In this document: one piece after another, positions 35,373 through 43,762 of the stretch | Numbering within the stretch: the first letter of the stretch is position 1 | How the letters are laid out: every line of letters starts with the position of its first letter | NCBI GenBank assembly: GCA_017399305.1 | Contig: JAFQDK010000038.1 | Span: 1 to 64,000, forward strand | Length of the DNA: 64,000 nt | Direction of reading: 5' to 3' | Origin: Clostridia bacterium | Lineage (GTDB): Bacteria; Bacillota; Clostridia; Oscillospirales; CAG-272 | Position numbers and translations under genes: made by a program | The notes under the pieces: model-generated | The model's input: the letters and a program-made list of their open reading frames with translations, nothing else | Databases searched by the model: none | What the model was told of the DNA's origin: nothing

Positions 35373-36374
35373 TCAGCTCTCCGGAACAATATCAATTACT
35401 ATCATACACGTCATACTTGCAAAGCGATAACCGAGCGAAGCGTAGGAAATCGACTGCTCAAATGTGACATAGTCACCCTGCGAACGGCGAAGCCCGGCAG
35501 AATCATACATCATAAATCTATAATCGCTGGGGGCGGCTTCGGGATTTAAGCACTCTGTAAAAACAATGTAATGCGATGCACCCGGCTTTCGCATACCGAC
35601 GATAACGCCTTCGGGATGTTTGTCAAGCTGCTCTTTTATCGCCTGCTTTGTAACATAATTATACTGTGTCACCTTGATTGGGCGACCGTGAAGTGTAAAG
35701 TTTGCGGAAACAGCACTGTTGACAAGTGAAATCGGATTTCCGTAAATAGTGCCGCTTGATGTAGTCAAGCCGTAGTTATTGCTGTTGCCGAGCGATGCAA
35801 CATATGGGTCAACCTCAAGATTGCCTTCTTTCTCAAATCTGAAGTCGTAGCCCTCGGTCAGGCGCGCGCCCATGTTGTAAAGCACCATCGCCACAGATGT
35901 AACGGCGCATCCTTCGTCCATCCAGTCAATGTTGCGATTATATCCGTTTATGATATAACGCTCATGTACGCCCGAATAGAAATAAACATCTTTAAGATCA
36001 TCGCCGCGCCAACCGCCGTCAGCAGTCAGATGCTGGCTAAACCATGCAATGCCGTCCTTATCAATAACATTTATGTCAATGCTTTCGGTAAGCCCACCAA
36101 CGCTTGCGGTAACGGTTGCGGTTCCCTCTGAAAGTGCACAAAAACTACCGTCATCATCAATAAGAACGATGCTTTCATCGCTTGATGACCACTCTATCTG
36201 CTCTTTCAAATGCGACGGAGTCACAATCGCATACACATTTCTCACGCTGTTGACATTGACACGCTCACCAACCGTTTTAAGAGTAAGCGATGTTGCAACC
36301 TCAGTTTCATCGGCAAAAGCACTGAAACATAATATAGAGGCTATAATAAATGCTAAAATACTGTATTTTTTCAA
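35373..36374 (-). CDS. Exported Ig-like plus C39-like cysteine peptidase-fold protein
   Basis: A 333-residue secreted protein: signal peptide (cleavage after SAFA, ~21), a bacterial Ig-like (BIG2) domain (~28-103, WSSSDESIVLIDDDG...GTATVTAS), then a C39-like papain-fold domain. The probable catalytic Cys156 is in DEGCAVTSVAMVL, His268 in GASHYIVF and Asp291 in MMYDSAG. All three look present, so it may be an active cell-wall or peptide-processing peptidase. It is first in a two-gene unit with the FAD oxidoreductase (stop and start separated by one base). Confidence 0.78.
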   Translation of the reverse strand: MKKYSILAFIIASILCFSAFADETEVATSLTLKTVGERVNVNSVRNVYAIVTPSHLKEQIEWSSSDESIVLIDDDGSFCALSEGTATVTASVGGLTESIDINVIDKDGIAWFSQHLTADGGWRGDDLKDVYFYSGVHERYIINGYNRNIDWMDEGCAVTSVAMVLYNMGARLTEGYDFRFEKEGNLEVDPYVASLGNSNNYGLTTSSGTIYGNPISLVNSAVSANFTLHGRPIKVTQYNYVTKQAIKEQLDKHPEGVIVGMRKPGASHYIVFTECLNPEAAPSDYRFMMYDSAGLRRSQGDYVTFEQSISYASLGYRFASMTCMIVIDIVPES

Positions 36375-36432
36375 AACATATCCTCACATTTTTAAAATTA
36401 CCCACAGATACCCATTATAATAGGTTATGTGT

Positions 36433-36461
36433 ATTTTAGCACAAATATGTACCATTGTCAA
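36433..36461 (-). promoter_or_regulatory. Promoter of the C39-like/FAD oxidoreductase operon
   Basis: TTGACA (36461-36456), 17-bp spacer, TAAAAT (36438-36433). Confidence 0.75.
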
Positions 36462-36470
36462 CTTAAGCAA

Positions 36471-36500
36471 AAAAGCCCAAGCCGTAAGGCTTGGGCTTTT
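36471..36500. terminator. Terminator after the SLH/trypsin-fold gene
   Basis: Stem AAAAGCCCAAGCC / GGCTTGGGCTTTT, loop GTAA. Confidence 0.88.
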
Positions 36501-36506
36501 AATCAA

Positions 36507-38897
36507 TTACTCATATAAGCTGAGTGACTCTTTTAGTGAAACAAATCCGAGATCGGAAATATCAAAACCGGGTACAAGAATCGGGAATATATCTTCACCC
36601 ATGCTGACAAGATATCCTGCGATAAAACCTGCAAGAAGATCGCTGACTTCTTCTTTATATATTTCTGGGCACTCAAGAGTTTCATGCTTCATATTTTCAA
36701 GGTTTTTACCAAAATTCTTGAAATCTGTAATCTTTCCTGTACACTTCATATCAATGCCAAACAGGAGAAGTGCAATATCATATGAAAGCTTTTTACCCTT
36801 GGTGAGTGTGAAGTTTATCGAACCTGAAACATCCCCACCGGCAATATCAGATGAAACAACATCATAGTTAAAAAGAATATCCTCGCTGTTTGGGTCTACA
36901 TACAGATTAACCGACTCGTCTTCATATTCGGGAACTGCCACTTTATAGAAATAGAATCCGTTGTACTTGTCATCAGCGTTATCTATAATCTCGCCTTTTT
37001 CCTTAATGGCAGTGACTATATTGGAATATGTATCATCATACTTTTCACGAACAGTGACATTGATGACGAGAGTATCCTTTGTCTTTTTATTTGAAAGTGT
37101 CACTGTACCTGTTGCAGCTCTTTCGCCTGTAATTTTCAGCGTAATATATGGCAAATTATGAAGATCAAACGAAAGTGATGCCTTGATTTTAGTTGTAGAG
37201 CTCTTGACAGTGTATTCTCCGGCAAGGTTGCCGTCGGGCGCATCCGTAATACCGTATTCAAAAACTTCAACATCTACCGTTTTTGTTGCACCTATCTGAA
37301 TATCAAGTTCGGTTGCACTCGCGGTATATTTAACCGATGGCGCTGTGAGCTCGGGATTTTCCTCAACAGTTACTGATATTTTATGAGTATCTTCGGTAAG
37401 GTTATTGCTAAACACGATTTCGGTTGTACCTGCCTTGTGTCCAGCTATACGAAGCTCACGATAATTATTTGATTTTGTAACAGTTGCAACAGTATTATCG
37501 CCCGATTTAAATGAAACAGTCGGGAATGAATACTCAACTGTATCGTAATCATAACCGTACTTAAGATTTACAACTTCGCCTGCTTTCAAGGTAACTTCAT
37601 CTGTATCGGTAGTATACCAGACGGTATTCCACTTATACTCTGCAACAGGAGTAACCTCTGAGAGATCAGCTATTGCAATGACAGATATCGGTATTACAAA
37701 ATTGATATTCTGCCCCTCGTAATAAGTATCGTAAACAATACCGATAACCTCGCCGTATCTGTTTACAAGTGCGCCGCCATAACTTCCTTCAGAAACAGCC
37801 GCAGTTGTCTGGATATAAGAGTAGCCGTACATAAAGCGACGTGAATTTGAAACGATGCCCTCAGAAACTGTGTTCTGCAGTCCGGCAGGGCTACCTATAG
37901 CATACACACTTGATGCTCCTTTTACAGGCAGGGGATTTGTTTTAATTGCATCAAAACCAGTGCCGTCAATCTTCAGTATCGCCCACTGATAATCCCTCGA
38001 CATATCGTAAATGCCGCTTACCTCATGCTTTGCACCGGTTGAAGGAATGGTTACTTCAATCTTTGCAGCACCGTCGATAATATGTGTGGCTGTAACACCT
38101 ATACCGCTTTCATCAATAAAAAATCCGCTTCCTATATTCTCAACCTTGCCATCCTTATCATATGCGGTGATATAGAACACAGCATTCGCAGCATCAGAGT
38201 AGATCTGCTCTGCTGTAAGCTTGGTCTTGCCCTCATTTTCTTTATCGGTTATCTTGGTGCCGAGGTAGTTTTTACCGTAAACCTCCGCAGTAAATGCACC
38301 TTGTTCGACGAGTTTTTCAGCAAGGATATCCGTAGAATCCTTAATATTGACAGAAAGCGCGGCATACGAAACGGTAACTATATCAGCGCGAAGAAAATTC
38401 TCGGTATCTACAATTGACGGAAGTAGTCCAAGTCCCTTTGCAAGCGCATGCGGTGCATCCCACTTGAAGTCGCCGTCTGCATCGGAATAGCCAAGTGCGC
38501 GGAGCATGAATGTAATATATGTGGCAGAATTTGCATTGTCGGTGCCGAACTTTGTATCAGACACTCCCTTGGTAAGCGTCTTTTCATAAGCATATCCCAC
38601 ATATTTATCTGCCCATGCAGGAACATCTGTGAAAGGATGCTTCCACTCGCCCTCAAGTGCGGTTTTCTCTTCGCCAAGCACGCGAATAAGCATAACCAAT
38701 ACTTCAAGTCGTGTGGGTACACGCTCAAGATCAAAGTCTGTATCTGACACGCCTGAGAAAAGCCCCAGCGCTTTGAGGTCTGCGGCAAGCTCGGTTTCAA
38801 AAGTGAAATCACGAGTTTCGCTATCTGCCGCAAAGGCGATAATGCTAAATGCAAATACAAGTGCCAATGTAAAAAACAAGAATCTTAGTTTTTTCAT
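36507..38897 (-). CDS. SLH-domain surface protein with degenerate trypsin-like (HtrA-type) domain
   Basis: A 796-residue exported protein. The ATG at 38897 (MKKLRFLFFTLALVFAF, signal peptide) has GGAGG 5 bases upstream. SLH-like repeats (~40-205, FTDVPAWADKYVGYAYE, TYITFMLRALGYSD) should bind the wall polymer. A trypsin fold (~235-410) keeps His272 (GVTATHIIDGA). The position expected for the Asp is Gln304 (RDYQWAIL) and the nucleophile position is Tyr373 (EGSYGGALVN), with Ser372 just before it. The remaining ~380 residues are beta domains with two BIG2-like units. It is probably a pseudoprotease that binds peptide or folds as a scaffold, unless Ser372 substitutes. Confidence 0.78.
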   Translation of the reverse strand: MKKLRFLFFTLALVFAFSIIAFAADSETRDFTFETELAADLKALGLFSGVSDTDFDLERVPTRLEVLVMLIRVLGEEKTALEGEWKHPFTDVPAWADKYVGYAYEKTLTKGVSDTKFGTDNANSATYITFMLRALGYSDADGDFKWDAPHALAKGLGLLPSIVDTENFLRADIVTVSYAALSVNIKDSTDILAEKLVEQGAFTAEVYGKNYLGTKITDKENEGKTKLTAEQIYSDAANAVFYITAYDKDGKVENIGSGFFIDESGIGVTATHIIDGAAKIEVTIPSTGAKHEVSGIYDMSRDYQWAILKIDGTGFDAIKTNPLPVKGASSVYAIGSPAGLQNTVSEGIVSNSRRFMYGYSYIQTTAAVSEGSYGGALVNRYGEVIGIVYDTYYEGQNINFVIPISVIAIADLSEVTPVAEYKWNTVWYTTDTDEVTLKAGEVVNLKYGYDYDTVEYSFPTVSFKSGDNTVATVTKSNNYRELRIAGHKAGTTEIVFSNNLTEDTHKISVTVEENPELTAPSVKYTASATELDIQIGATKTVDVEVFEYGITDAPDGNLAGEYTVKSSTTKIKASLSFDLHNLPYITLKITGERAATGTVTLSNKKTKDTLVINVTVREKYDDTYSNIVTAIKEKGEIIDNADDKYNGFYFYKVAVPEYEDESVNLYVDPNSEDILFNYDVVSSDIAGGDVSGSINFTLTKGKKLSYDIALLLFGIDMKCTGKITDFKNFGKNLENMKHETLECPEIYKEEVSDLLAGFIAGYLVSMGEDIFPILVPGFDISDLGFVSLKESLSLYE

Positions 38898-38925
38898 TCT
38901 ATCCTCCACTATAATTTATAATTAT

Positions 38926-38954
38926 ATATTACCATTTTAGATATACACAGTCAA
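38926..38954 (-). promoter_or_regulatory. Promoter of the SLH/trypsin-fold gene
   Basis: TTGACT (38954-38949), 17-bp spacer, TAATAT (38931-38926). Confidence 0.6.
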
Positions 38955-38981
38955 TGCATTTGAAAATATAATACTTTAACA

Positions 38982-39010
38982 TTGACATCGTATTATTTTT
39001 TTGGTATATT
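38982..39010 (+). promoter_or_regulatory. Promoter of the EamA transporter gene
   Basis: TTGACA (38982-38987), 17-bp spacer, TATATT (39005-39010). Confidence 0.75.
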
Positions 39011-39040
39011 ACTTTTATATTTCAAAAAGAAGGCACAATT

Positions 39041-39934
39041 ATGGAAACACGCGAAAACAAAAAAGCAATGCTCGGTGTCATTATACCAATGCTTATTTTC
39101 GGCACCATCGGAATCTTCAGAGAATATACTCCCCTGCCATCAGGTCTGCTTTCCATGGCGCGAGGTCTTATTGGTGCGGCATTTCTCTTTTTGGTAATGA
39201 TTATCTCGCGCGCAAAGATAAACGGCGCAGCAGTAAAGAAAAACTTTTTGCTGTTGTTTGTTTCAGGCGCAATGATTGGTGTAAACTGGATACTGCTCTT
39301 TGAAGCCTACAAATACACCACAGTACCTGTAGCAACTCTCAGCTACTATATGGCTCCGATTTTTGTAATTTTGGGCGCGGCAGTTTTGCTTAAAGAAAAG
39401 CTCACACCGCTTAAAGCAATATGTGCACTCGTTGCTTTCGTAGGTATCGTGCTTGTCGCATTCGGCAGTGATGCCGGAGGCGAAAGCGTTGAGGGCAAAA
39501 ATCATCTGCTTGGCATACTGCTTGGTCTTGGTGCCGCGGCACTTTATGCAAGCGATATCCTGATAAACAAGGTTGTTGACGGTGTAAGTGCACAAGAACG
39601 CACATTGGTACAGCTTGCAACAGCAGGTGCTGTTTGTATTCCATATACATTCCTTGCAGAAAACCTTGACAAGGTAACTTTCACCGCGACAAGTGTGATA
39701 ATGCTTATCATCATGGGCGTTGTGCACACCGGTATTGCATATACACTCTACTTCGGTTCGATGAAACAATTAAAAGCGCAGACCGTTGCACTGCTCAGCT
39801 ACATAGATCCTGTTGCATCTGTGATACTTGCCGTTATGCTCATCCCCGGCTCGGTGCTCAGCGCCATGGGCTGGATCGGCGCTGTCCTCGTTCTCGGTGC
39901 CGCTGTTGTAAGTGAGCTCCCCAGTAAAAAATAG
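39041..39934 (+). CDS. EamA/DMT-family transporter
   Basis: A 297-residue inner membrane protein with ten hydrophobic segments in two homologous EamA halves (GTIGIFREYTPLPSGLLSMARGLIGAAFLF in the first; GILLGLGAAALYASDILINK and HTGIAYTLYFGSMKQLKAQTVALLSYIDPVAS in the second). It belongs to the drug/metabolite superfamily, mostly exporters of amino acids or small metabolites. It is monocistronic with a good promoter and terminator. The substrate cannot be told from sequence. Confidence 0.9.
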   Translation: METRENKKAMLGVIIPMLIFGTIGIFREYTPLPSGLLSMARGLIGAAFLFLVMIISRAKINGAAVKKNFLLLFVSGAMIGVNWILLFEAYKYTTVPVATLSYYMAPIFVILGAAVLLKEKLTPLKAICALVAFVGIVLVAFGSDAGGESVEGKNHLLGILLGLGAAALYASDILINKVVDGVSAQERTLVQLATAGAVCIPYTFLAENLDKVTFTATSVIMLIIMGVVHTGIAYTLYFGSMKQLKAQTVALLSYIDPVASVILAVMLIPGSVLSAMGWIGAVLVLGAAVVSELPSKK

Positions 39935-39940
39935 TTTTTA

Positions 39941-39967
39941 AAAACCAACCGTTATTCGGTTGGTTTT
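39941..39967 (+). terminator. Terminator after the EamA gene
   Basis: AAAACCAACCG / CGGTTGGTTTT, loop TTATT, T run. Confidence 0.88.
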
Positions 39968-40029
39968 TTTGTTGCGTAGATTGAAATTCTTATCTTTAAC
40001 ACAATAATACCGCAAATATATGTTAATGT

Positions 40030-40044
40030 CAAGAAAAATTCTTG
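40030..40044. promoter_or_regulatory. Inverted repeat before the first XRE gene
   Basis: CAAGAA-AAA-TTCTTG lies 26 bp before the XRE start. It is a possible self-operator. Confidence 0.3.
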
Positions 40045-40070
40045 TCTTTTGCGCTTTTTGCGGAGGAATT

Positions 40071-40313
40071 ATGAAAATCTATGACTATAACGGAAAGAAA
40101 AATATTTGCGGCGAAAGAATACATGAAGCGCGATGCAAACTGCGCATGACTCAAAGCGATCTTGCGGCACAGCTTCAGGTTGCCAATATCATCATTGAAC
40201 GCGACAGCATCTCACGCATTGAGATAGGCACTCGATTTGTCGCAGACTATGAACTGCGCGAAATTGCAAAAATACTTAAAGTCAGCGTAAGTTGGTTGCT
40301 TGGAATTGAATAG
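40071..40313 (+). CDS. XRE-family helix-turn-helix regulator
   Basis: An 80-residue protein, a single HTH_3 domain: GERIHEARCKLRMTQSDLAA as first helices, then VANIIIERDSISRIEIGTRF, which carries a short insertion before the recognition helix. It ends in LKVSVSWLLGIE. The ATG at 40071 has GGAGGAATT upstream; earlier starts lack a ribosome site. Proteins of this form are common in Clostridia and usually control a neighbouring gene. It is followed by the first copy of the 39-bp terminator repeat. Confidence 0.8.
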   Translation: MKIYDYNGKKNICGERIHEARCKLRMTQSDLAAQLQVANIIIERDSISRIEIGTRFVADYELREIAKILKVSVSWLLGIE

Positions 40314-40318
40314 CAAAT

Positions 40319-40357
40319 AAAAAATGCTTCCCATGTGGGAAGCATTTTTTATTATAC
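40319..40357. repeat. 39-bp direct repeat, copy 1 (also a terminator)
   Basis: Contains the hairpin AAAAAATGCTTCCC / GGGAAGCATTTTTT with loop ATGT. It is identical over 39 bases to 41565-41603. Confidence 0.9.
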
Positions 40358-40477
40358 CCTCATTAAATTAGTTTGCTATCACTTGATGGTAGCAAAGCTT
40401 TTTCACATAAACCAACCCAAACAACTTAAAATGTAACATGAAGATTCTAAAATTATATTGTTACTACCATGCTTATA

Positions 40478-41005
40478 CTACTGTTGTGGCGCTTTTGTAA
40501 TTTTTTCAACTTTCAATGACAAAACCTTTTCTGCTGTAATAGTCCACTCGGGAAGTTTTACCCATTCAAACGAATTACACCACGGTCCTCTGTACCATAG
40601 CTTACCCGAATCTACAAGTCTACTGAAAGTCATATCCTTGGCAGAAGGGCAAACAATTATTTCATACGTTTTATTGGCAGAAAGGTTTATTGTTGCAGAT
40701 TTTTTCATGTAACAATTGTACATTTTCGAACGTTCTTTCCCGCTCATATCTTTAACATAAATAAAGAAATCGCCATATGTATTGAGATAGCTTGTTCCCA
40801 TCGCGGCGTTTGAATACGATATTTTCCCTTTAATCTGCGAGAACTTCAATTTGGTTGCCTTTTTTGTTTTTACAACCATAACTTTTGATACATTACCATA
40901 ACCGCCTGTAGTATAATTCTTAGCAGTTGCTGCAGAAACAGGTAATAACAATGAAAAAACCAATGCCAACAAGGTAAAAATTGATGCGACTCTGTTTTTT
41001 ATCAT
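40478..41005 (-). CDS. Small exported protein of unknown function
   Basis: A 175-residue secreted protein: signal peptide MIKNRVASIFTLLALVFSLL (cleavage near SAATA, ~27). It is followed by a beta-rich, lysine-rich basic domain (VMVVKTKKATKLKFSQIKGK, YCMKKSATINLSANKTYEI). It has one cysteine in MYNCYMK and one in IIVCPSA. The fold resembles small jelly-roll exported proteins, but no family is recognised. AAAGGAG precedes the ATG. It lies in the AT-rich segment between the two 39-bp repeats, divergent from the second XRE gene. Confidence 0.65.
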   Translation of the reverse strand: MIKNRVASIFTLLALVFSLLLPVSAATAKNYTTGGYGNVSKVMVVKTKKATKLKFSQIKGKISYSNAAMGTSYLNTYGDFFIYVKDMSGKERSKMYNCYMKKSATINLSANKTYEIIVCPSAKDMTFSRLVDSGKLWYRGPWCNSFEWVKLPEWTITAEKVLSLKVEKITKAPQQ

Positions 41006-41037
41006 GATTTAAGTCTCCTTTCTAAAACTACATTTCC

Positions 41038-41066
41038 ATTTTACACCACAAGTTGCAATTTTTCAA
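41038..41066 (-). promoter_or_regulatory. Promoter of the exported protein in the 39-bp flanked segment
   Basis: TTGAAA (41066-41061), 17-bp spacer, TAAAAT (41043-41038). Confidence 0.6.
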
Positions 41067-41152
41067 CACTAAAAGTTATTTTTATATCACCCTGAGAGTT
41101 CCTTTAAAAAAATAATTGGCTACACTAAAATAATAATAAGGGATGTGAAAAA

Positions 41153-41467
41153 ATGATAAACAAAGAAATTGGGCTACGTATTCGAAAACAACGTGAACTT
41201 TTAGGGTACACTAGAGAAGAACTCGCCGAAAAACTAAACGTTTCTCCTAAATTCTGTGCAGATATTGAGCACGGCACAAAAGGTATGAGCACTGATACAT
41301 TATGCAAATTATCTAAAGAATTATTAATGTCAACCGACTATATTCTTTTTGGACTCTGTAACGATGATAAAAATTCCGAAATAGAGAATCTTATTAATTT
41401 ATGTAGTTCGGACAAAAAAGACTACCTCAAGAATATAATATTCAATTTTATAAAAGCTTCACAATAA
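41153..41467 (+). CDS. XRE-family regulator with C-terminal extension
   Basis: A 104-residue protein. The HTH domain covers residues ~6-62 (LRIRKQRELLGYTREELAEK, SPKFCADIEHGTKGMSTDTL), followed by a ~40-residue acidic helical tail that probably dimerises. Codons are more AT-rich (TTA, AAA, AAT) than in the flanking genes. It is divergent from the exported protein and lies inside the segment bounded by 39-bp repeats, which suggests a small regulator/cargo unit acquired together. Confidence 0.8.
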   Translation: MINKEIGLRIRKQRELLGYTREELAEKLNVSPKFCADIEHGTKGMSTDTLCKLSKELLMSTDYILFGLCNDDKNSEIENLINLCSSDKKDYLKNIIFNFIKASQ

Positions 41468-41490
41468 CCTTGCATATTTGTGAAGCTTTT
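41452..41490 (+). terminator. Terminator overlapping the 3' end of the second XRE gene
   Basis: Stem AAAAGCTTCACAA / TTGTGAAGCTTTT with a T run after it. The stop codon lies in the hairpin. Confidence 0.8.
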
Positions 41491-41564
41491 ATTTTTTTAC
41501 ACTATTAAATTGAATAGTTAAGACAATTGATAAATCATCAGCGGCTTCCGCACGTCTATAGAAC

Positions 41565-41603
41565 AAAAAATGCTTCCCATGTGGGAAGCATTTTTTATTA
41601 TAC
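41565..41603. repeat. 39-bp direct repeat, copy 2 (also a terminator)
   Basis: Identical to 40319-40357. Its last 6 bases overlap the 3' end of the ParE-like gene on the minus strand. Confidence 0.9.
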
Positions 41604-43604
41604 ATCTGCCATCGCGATATACTTTGCACCGTTGTCAGCGATATACTGGCGGCGGCGGGCGACATTGTCGCCGAGCATAAGCTCAAACATATCATCTGTT
41701 GCCGCGGCATCGGTAGCAGTTACCGAGATAAGGCGGCGTGTTTCAGGATTCATGGTGGTCTTGGACATCATCTCTGCCTCATTTTCACCAAGTCCCTTTG
41801 AACGCTGGAGCTTATATTTTATCTTCTCTGCATCAAGCTTTGCAAGGATATCCGCCTTTTCAAACTCATTATACGCAAAGTAGGTATCATTCTTTGTGGT
41901 TATCTCGAACAGAGGCGACTCTGCGATAAACACTTTTCCCTTTTCGATAAGCGTGGGCAGTAACTGATAAAACAGTGTAAGAAGCAAAGTTCTTATCTGG
42001 AATCCGTCCTCATCGGCATCGGTACAAATGATTATCTTATTCCAGCGAAGCGCATCGTAATTGAACATTGCAAGGTCGCCACGCTCTTTGCCTTTAAACT
42101 CAACGCCACAACCGATAACGCGAAGAAGGTCTGTGATAATCTCACTTTCAAAAATACGCTTTGTCGAAGCCTTAAGGCAATTGAGAGTTTTACCTCTTAC
42201 AGGGATTATCGCCTGAAACTCCGCATTGCGCGCCTGCTTACATGAGGACATAGCACTGTCACCCTCAACTATATAAAGCTCACGCACTGCAGGGTCTTTT
42301 GAGCGGCAACCGACAAACTTTTCAACGCGGTTAGAAAAATCAGTTGTTGCTTGAAGCTTCTTTTTAATATCACTTCTCGTCTGCTCTGCACTTTCACGTG
42401 CGCGCTTATTGGTCATAACCTGCTTTGCAAACACCTCTGCATCTGCAGGATGCTCAGCAAAATAAACCTCAAGATTATGCTTGATAAACTCGGTCAGCGC
42501 ATCCTTGATAAAGACATTGGTTATTGCTTTTTTCGTCTGATTCTCATAGGAAACTTGAGTAGACATACTGTTTATAATCAGAATAAGACTGTCCTCAATA
42601 TCGGCAAAGCCAATCTTGCTCTCATTCTTTTTATAGTGACCGTTTGCTTTCAAATACTTATCAAGCGCATACACAAATCCAAGGCGCACCGCTTTATCCG
42701 GGGAGCCACCATGCTCCAGAAAACTTGAGTTGTGATAATACTCAAGTCGGCTTGCGGTCTTTGACAGACAGAATACGATATCTGCTTCAAGCTTATAGTC
42801 TTCTTTGTCCTCGCGGTCACGTCCGCTTGTTTCAAGATGCCAGCGTGTCGGCTCGGTAAGTGCAGTTTCACCTGCAAGCTCCCTGATATAATCCGAAATA
42901 CCGTTTTCGTATACGAATTCCTCTGTATCAAACTTTCCGTCCTCATTCTCGGTTTTCAGAATGAATTTCAATCCGGCATTTGCAACAGACTGCTGCTGAA
43001 GCACGCCGCGGAAAGAATCATAAGGTATTGCAATATCGGTGAAAACCTCAAGGTCTGGACGCCAACGTATAATGGTGCCGTGCTTTTTTTCACGCTTTTC
43101 TATCGGGCGACTTTTGAGTTTTGACGACGGAGAACCCTTTTTAAAACTAATAGTGTGAACCTCTGTACCGTCATACGAAGCTACCTCCATGAACTCAGAC
43201 GAATACTGAGTTGCGCATGCGCCAAGACCGTTGAGTCCAAGCGAATAGCTGTATGCCGAGTTGTCATCATTATTGGAATACTTGCCGCCTGCATAAAGCT
43301 CACAGAAAACAAGCTCCCAGTTAAAGCGCTTTTCCTTTTCATTATATCCAAGCGGAACACCGCGGCCAAAGTCCTCAACTTCAATTGTATGGTCACGCCA
43401 TACAGTAATAATTATCTCACTGCCGTGTCCTTCTTTTGCCTCATCGACCGAGTTTGAAAGTATCTCAAAGAAGGAATGCTCACATCCCTCAAGTCCGTCA
43501 GAACCAAATATTACCGCGGGGCGTTTACGCACGCGGTCAGCACCCTTAAGCATTGAAATACTTTGGTTATTATACTGTGCTGTATTCTTGTCACTCTGCG
43601 CCAT
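41598..43604 (-). CDS. Type IIA topoisomerase B subunit (ParE/GyrB-like)
   Basis: A 668-residue ATPase/TOPRIM subunit. The GHKL ATPase has EILSNSVDEA (N-box), VEDFGRGVP and LGLNGLGACA. The TOPRIM has ELYIVEGDSAMSSCKQ and ICTDADEDGFQIRTLLLTLFY. RSKGLGENEAEMMSKTTMNP follows. The EGDSA is followed by MSSCKQARN rather than the usual GGSAKQGRD, placing it in the divergent clostridial ParE-like group. The ATG at 43604 (MAQSDKN) has AGGAG upstream. The matching A subunit usually lies directly downstream, but here a terminator repeat and the 1.2 kb segment follow instead. Confidence 0.85.
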   Translation of the reverse strand: MAQSDKNTAQYNNQSISMLKGADRVRKRPAVIFGSDGLEGCEHSFFEILSNSVDEAKEGHGSEIIITVWRDHTIEVEDFGRGVPLGYNEKEKRFNWELVFCELYAGGKYSNNDDNSAYSYSLGLNGLGACATQYSSEFMEVASYDGTEVHTISFKKGSPSSKLKSRPIEKREKKHGTIIRWRPDLEVFTDIAIPYDSFRGVLQQQSVANAGLKFILKTENEDGKFDTEEFVYENGISDYIRELAGETALTEPTRWHLETSGRDREDKEDYKLEADIVFCLSKTASRLEYYHNSSFLEHGGSPDKAVRLGFVYALDKYLKANGHYKKNESKIGFADIEDSLILIINSMSTQVSYENQTKKAITNVFIKDALTEFIKHNLEVYFAEHPADAEVFAKQVMTNKRARESAEQTRSDIKKKLQATTDFSNRVEKFVGCRSKDPAVRELYIVEGDSAMSSCKQARNAEFQAIIPVRGKTLNCLKASTKRIFESEIITDLLRVIGCGVEFKGKERGDLAMFNYDALRWNKIIICTDADEDGFQIRTLLLTLFYQLLPTLIEKGKVFIAESPLFEITTKNDTYFAYNEFEKADILAKLDAEKIKYKLQRSKGLGENEAEMMSKTTMNPETRRLISVTATDAAATDDMFELMLGDNVARRRQYIADNGAKYIAMADV

Positions 43605-43640
43605 GTGCATCTCCTGCAAATGTATTTTTTCTTATCTTAT

Positions 43641-43669
43641 ATTATACAATATCTATGAATTTTTGTCAA
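43641..43669 (-). promoter_or_regulatory. Promoter of the ParE-like gene
   Basis: TTGACA (43669-43664), 17-bp spacer, TATAAT (43646-43641). Confidence 0.75.
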
Positions 43670-43703
43670 TCGGCAATCAATATGTAGTTTTTGTCGCAAT
43701 CGG

Positions 43704-43732
43704 TTGCTAATGATAGTATTTTTTGATATACT
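43704..43732 (+). promoter_or_regulatory. Promoter of the membrane protein-addBA operon
   Basis: TTGCTA (43704-43709), 17-bp spacer, TATACT (43727-43732). The -10 is inside a 26-bp palindrome. Confidence 0.65.
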
Positions 43733-43748
43733 ATATATAGTATATCAA
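43723..43748. promoter_or_regulatory. Perfect 26-bp palindrome over the addBA promoter
   Basis: Half-site TTGATATACTATA and its exact complement, no spacer. It spans the -10 and probable transcription start and ends 3 bases before the ribosome site. A repressor operator is likely. Confidence 0.65.
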
Positions 43749-43762
43749 TAGGAGGTTAGAGA

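Noticed and set aside
40373-40397. Imperfect hairpin (TTTGCTATC / GGTAGCAAA) after the first 39-bp repeat
   Set aside because: No T run on either strand and only nine pairs with a wobble. It is too weak to call as a terminator.
43723-43748. LexA (SOS) box before addBA
   Set aside because: The palindrome lacks the GAAC-N4-GTTC core of Firmicute LexA sites.
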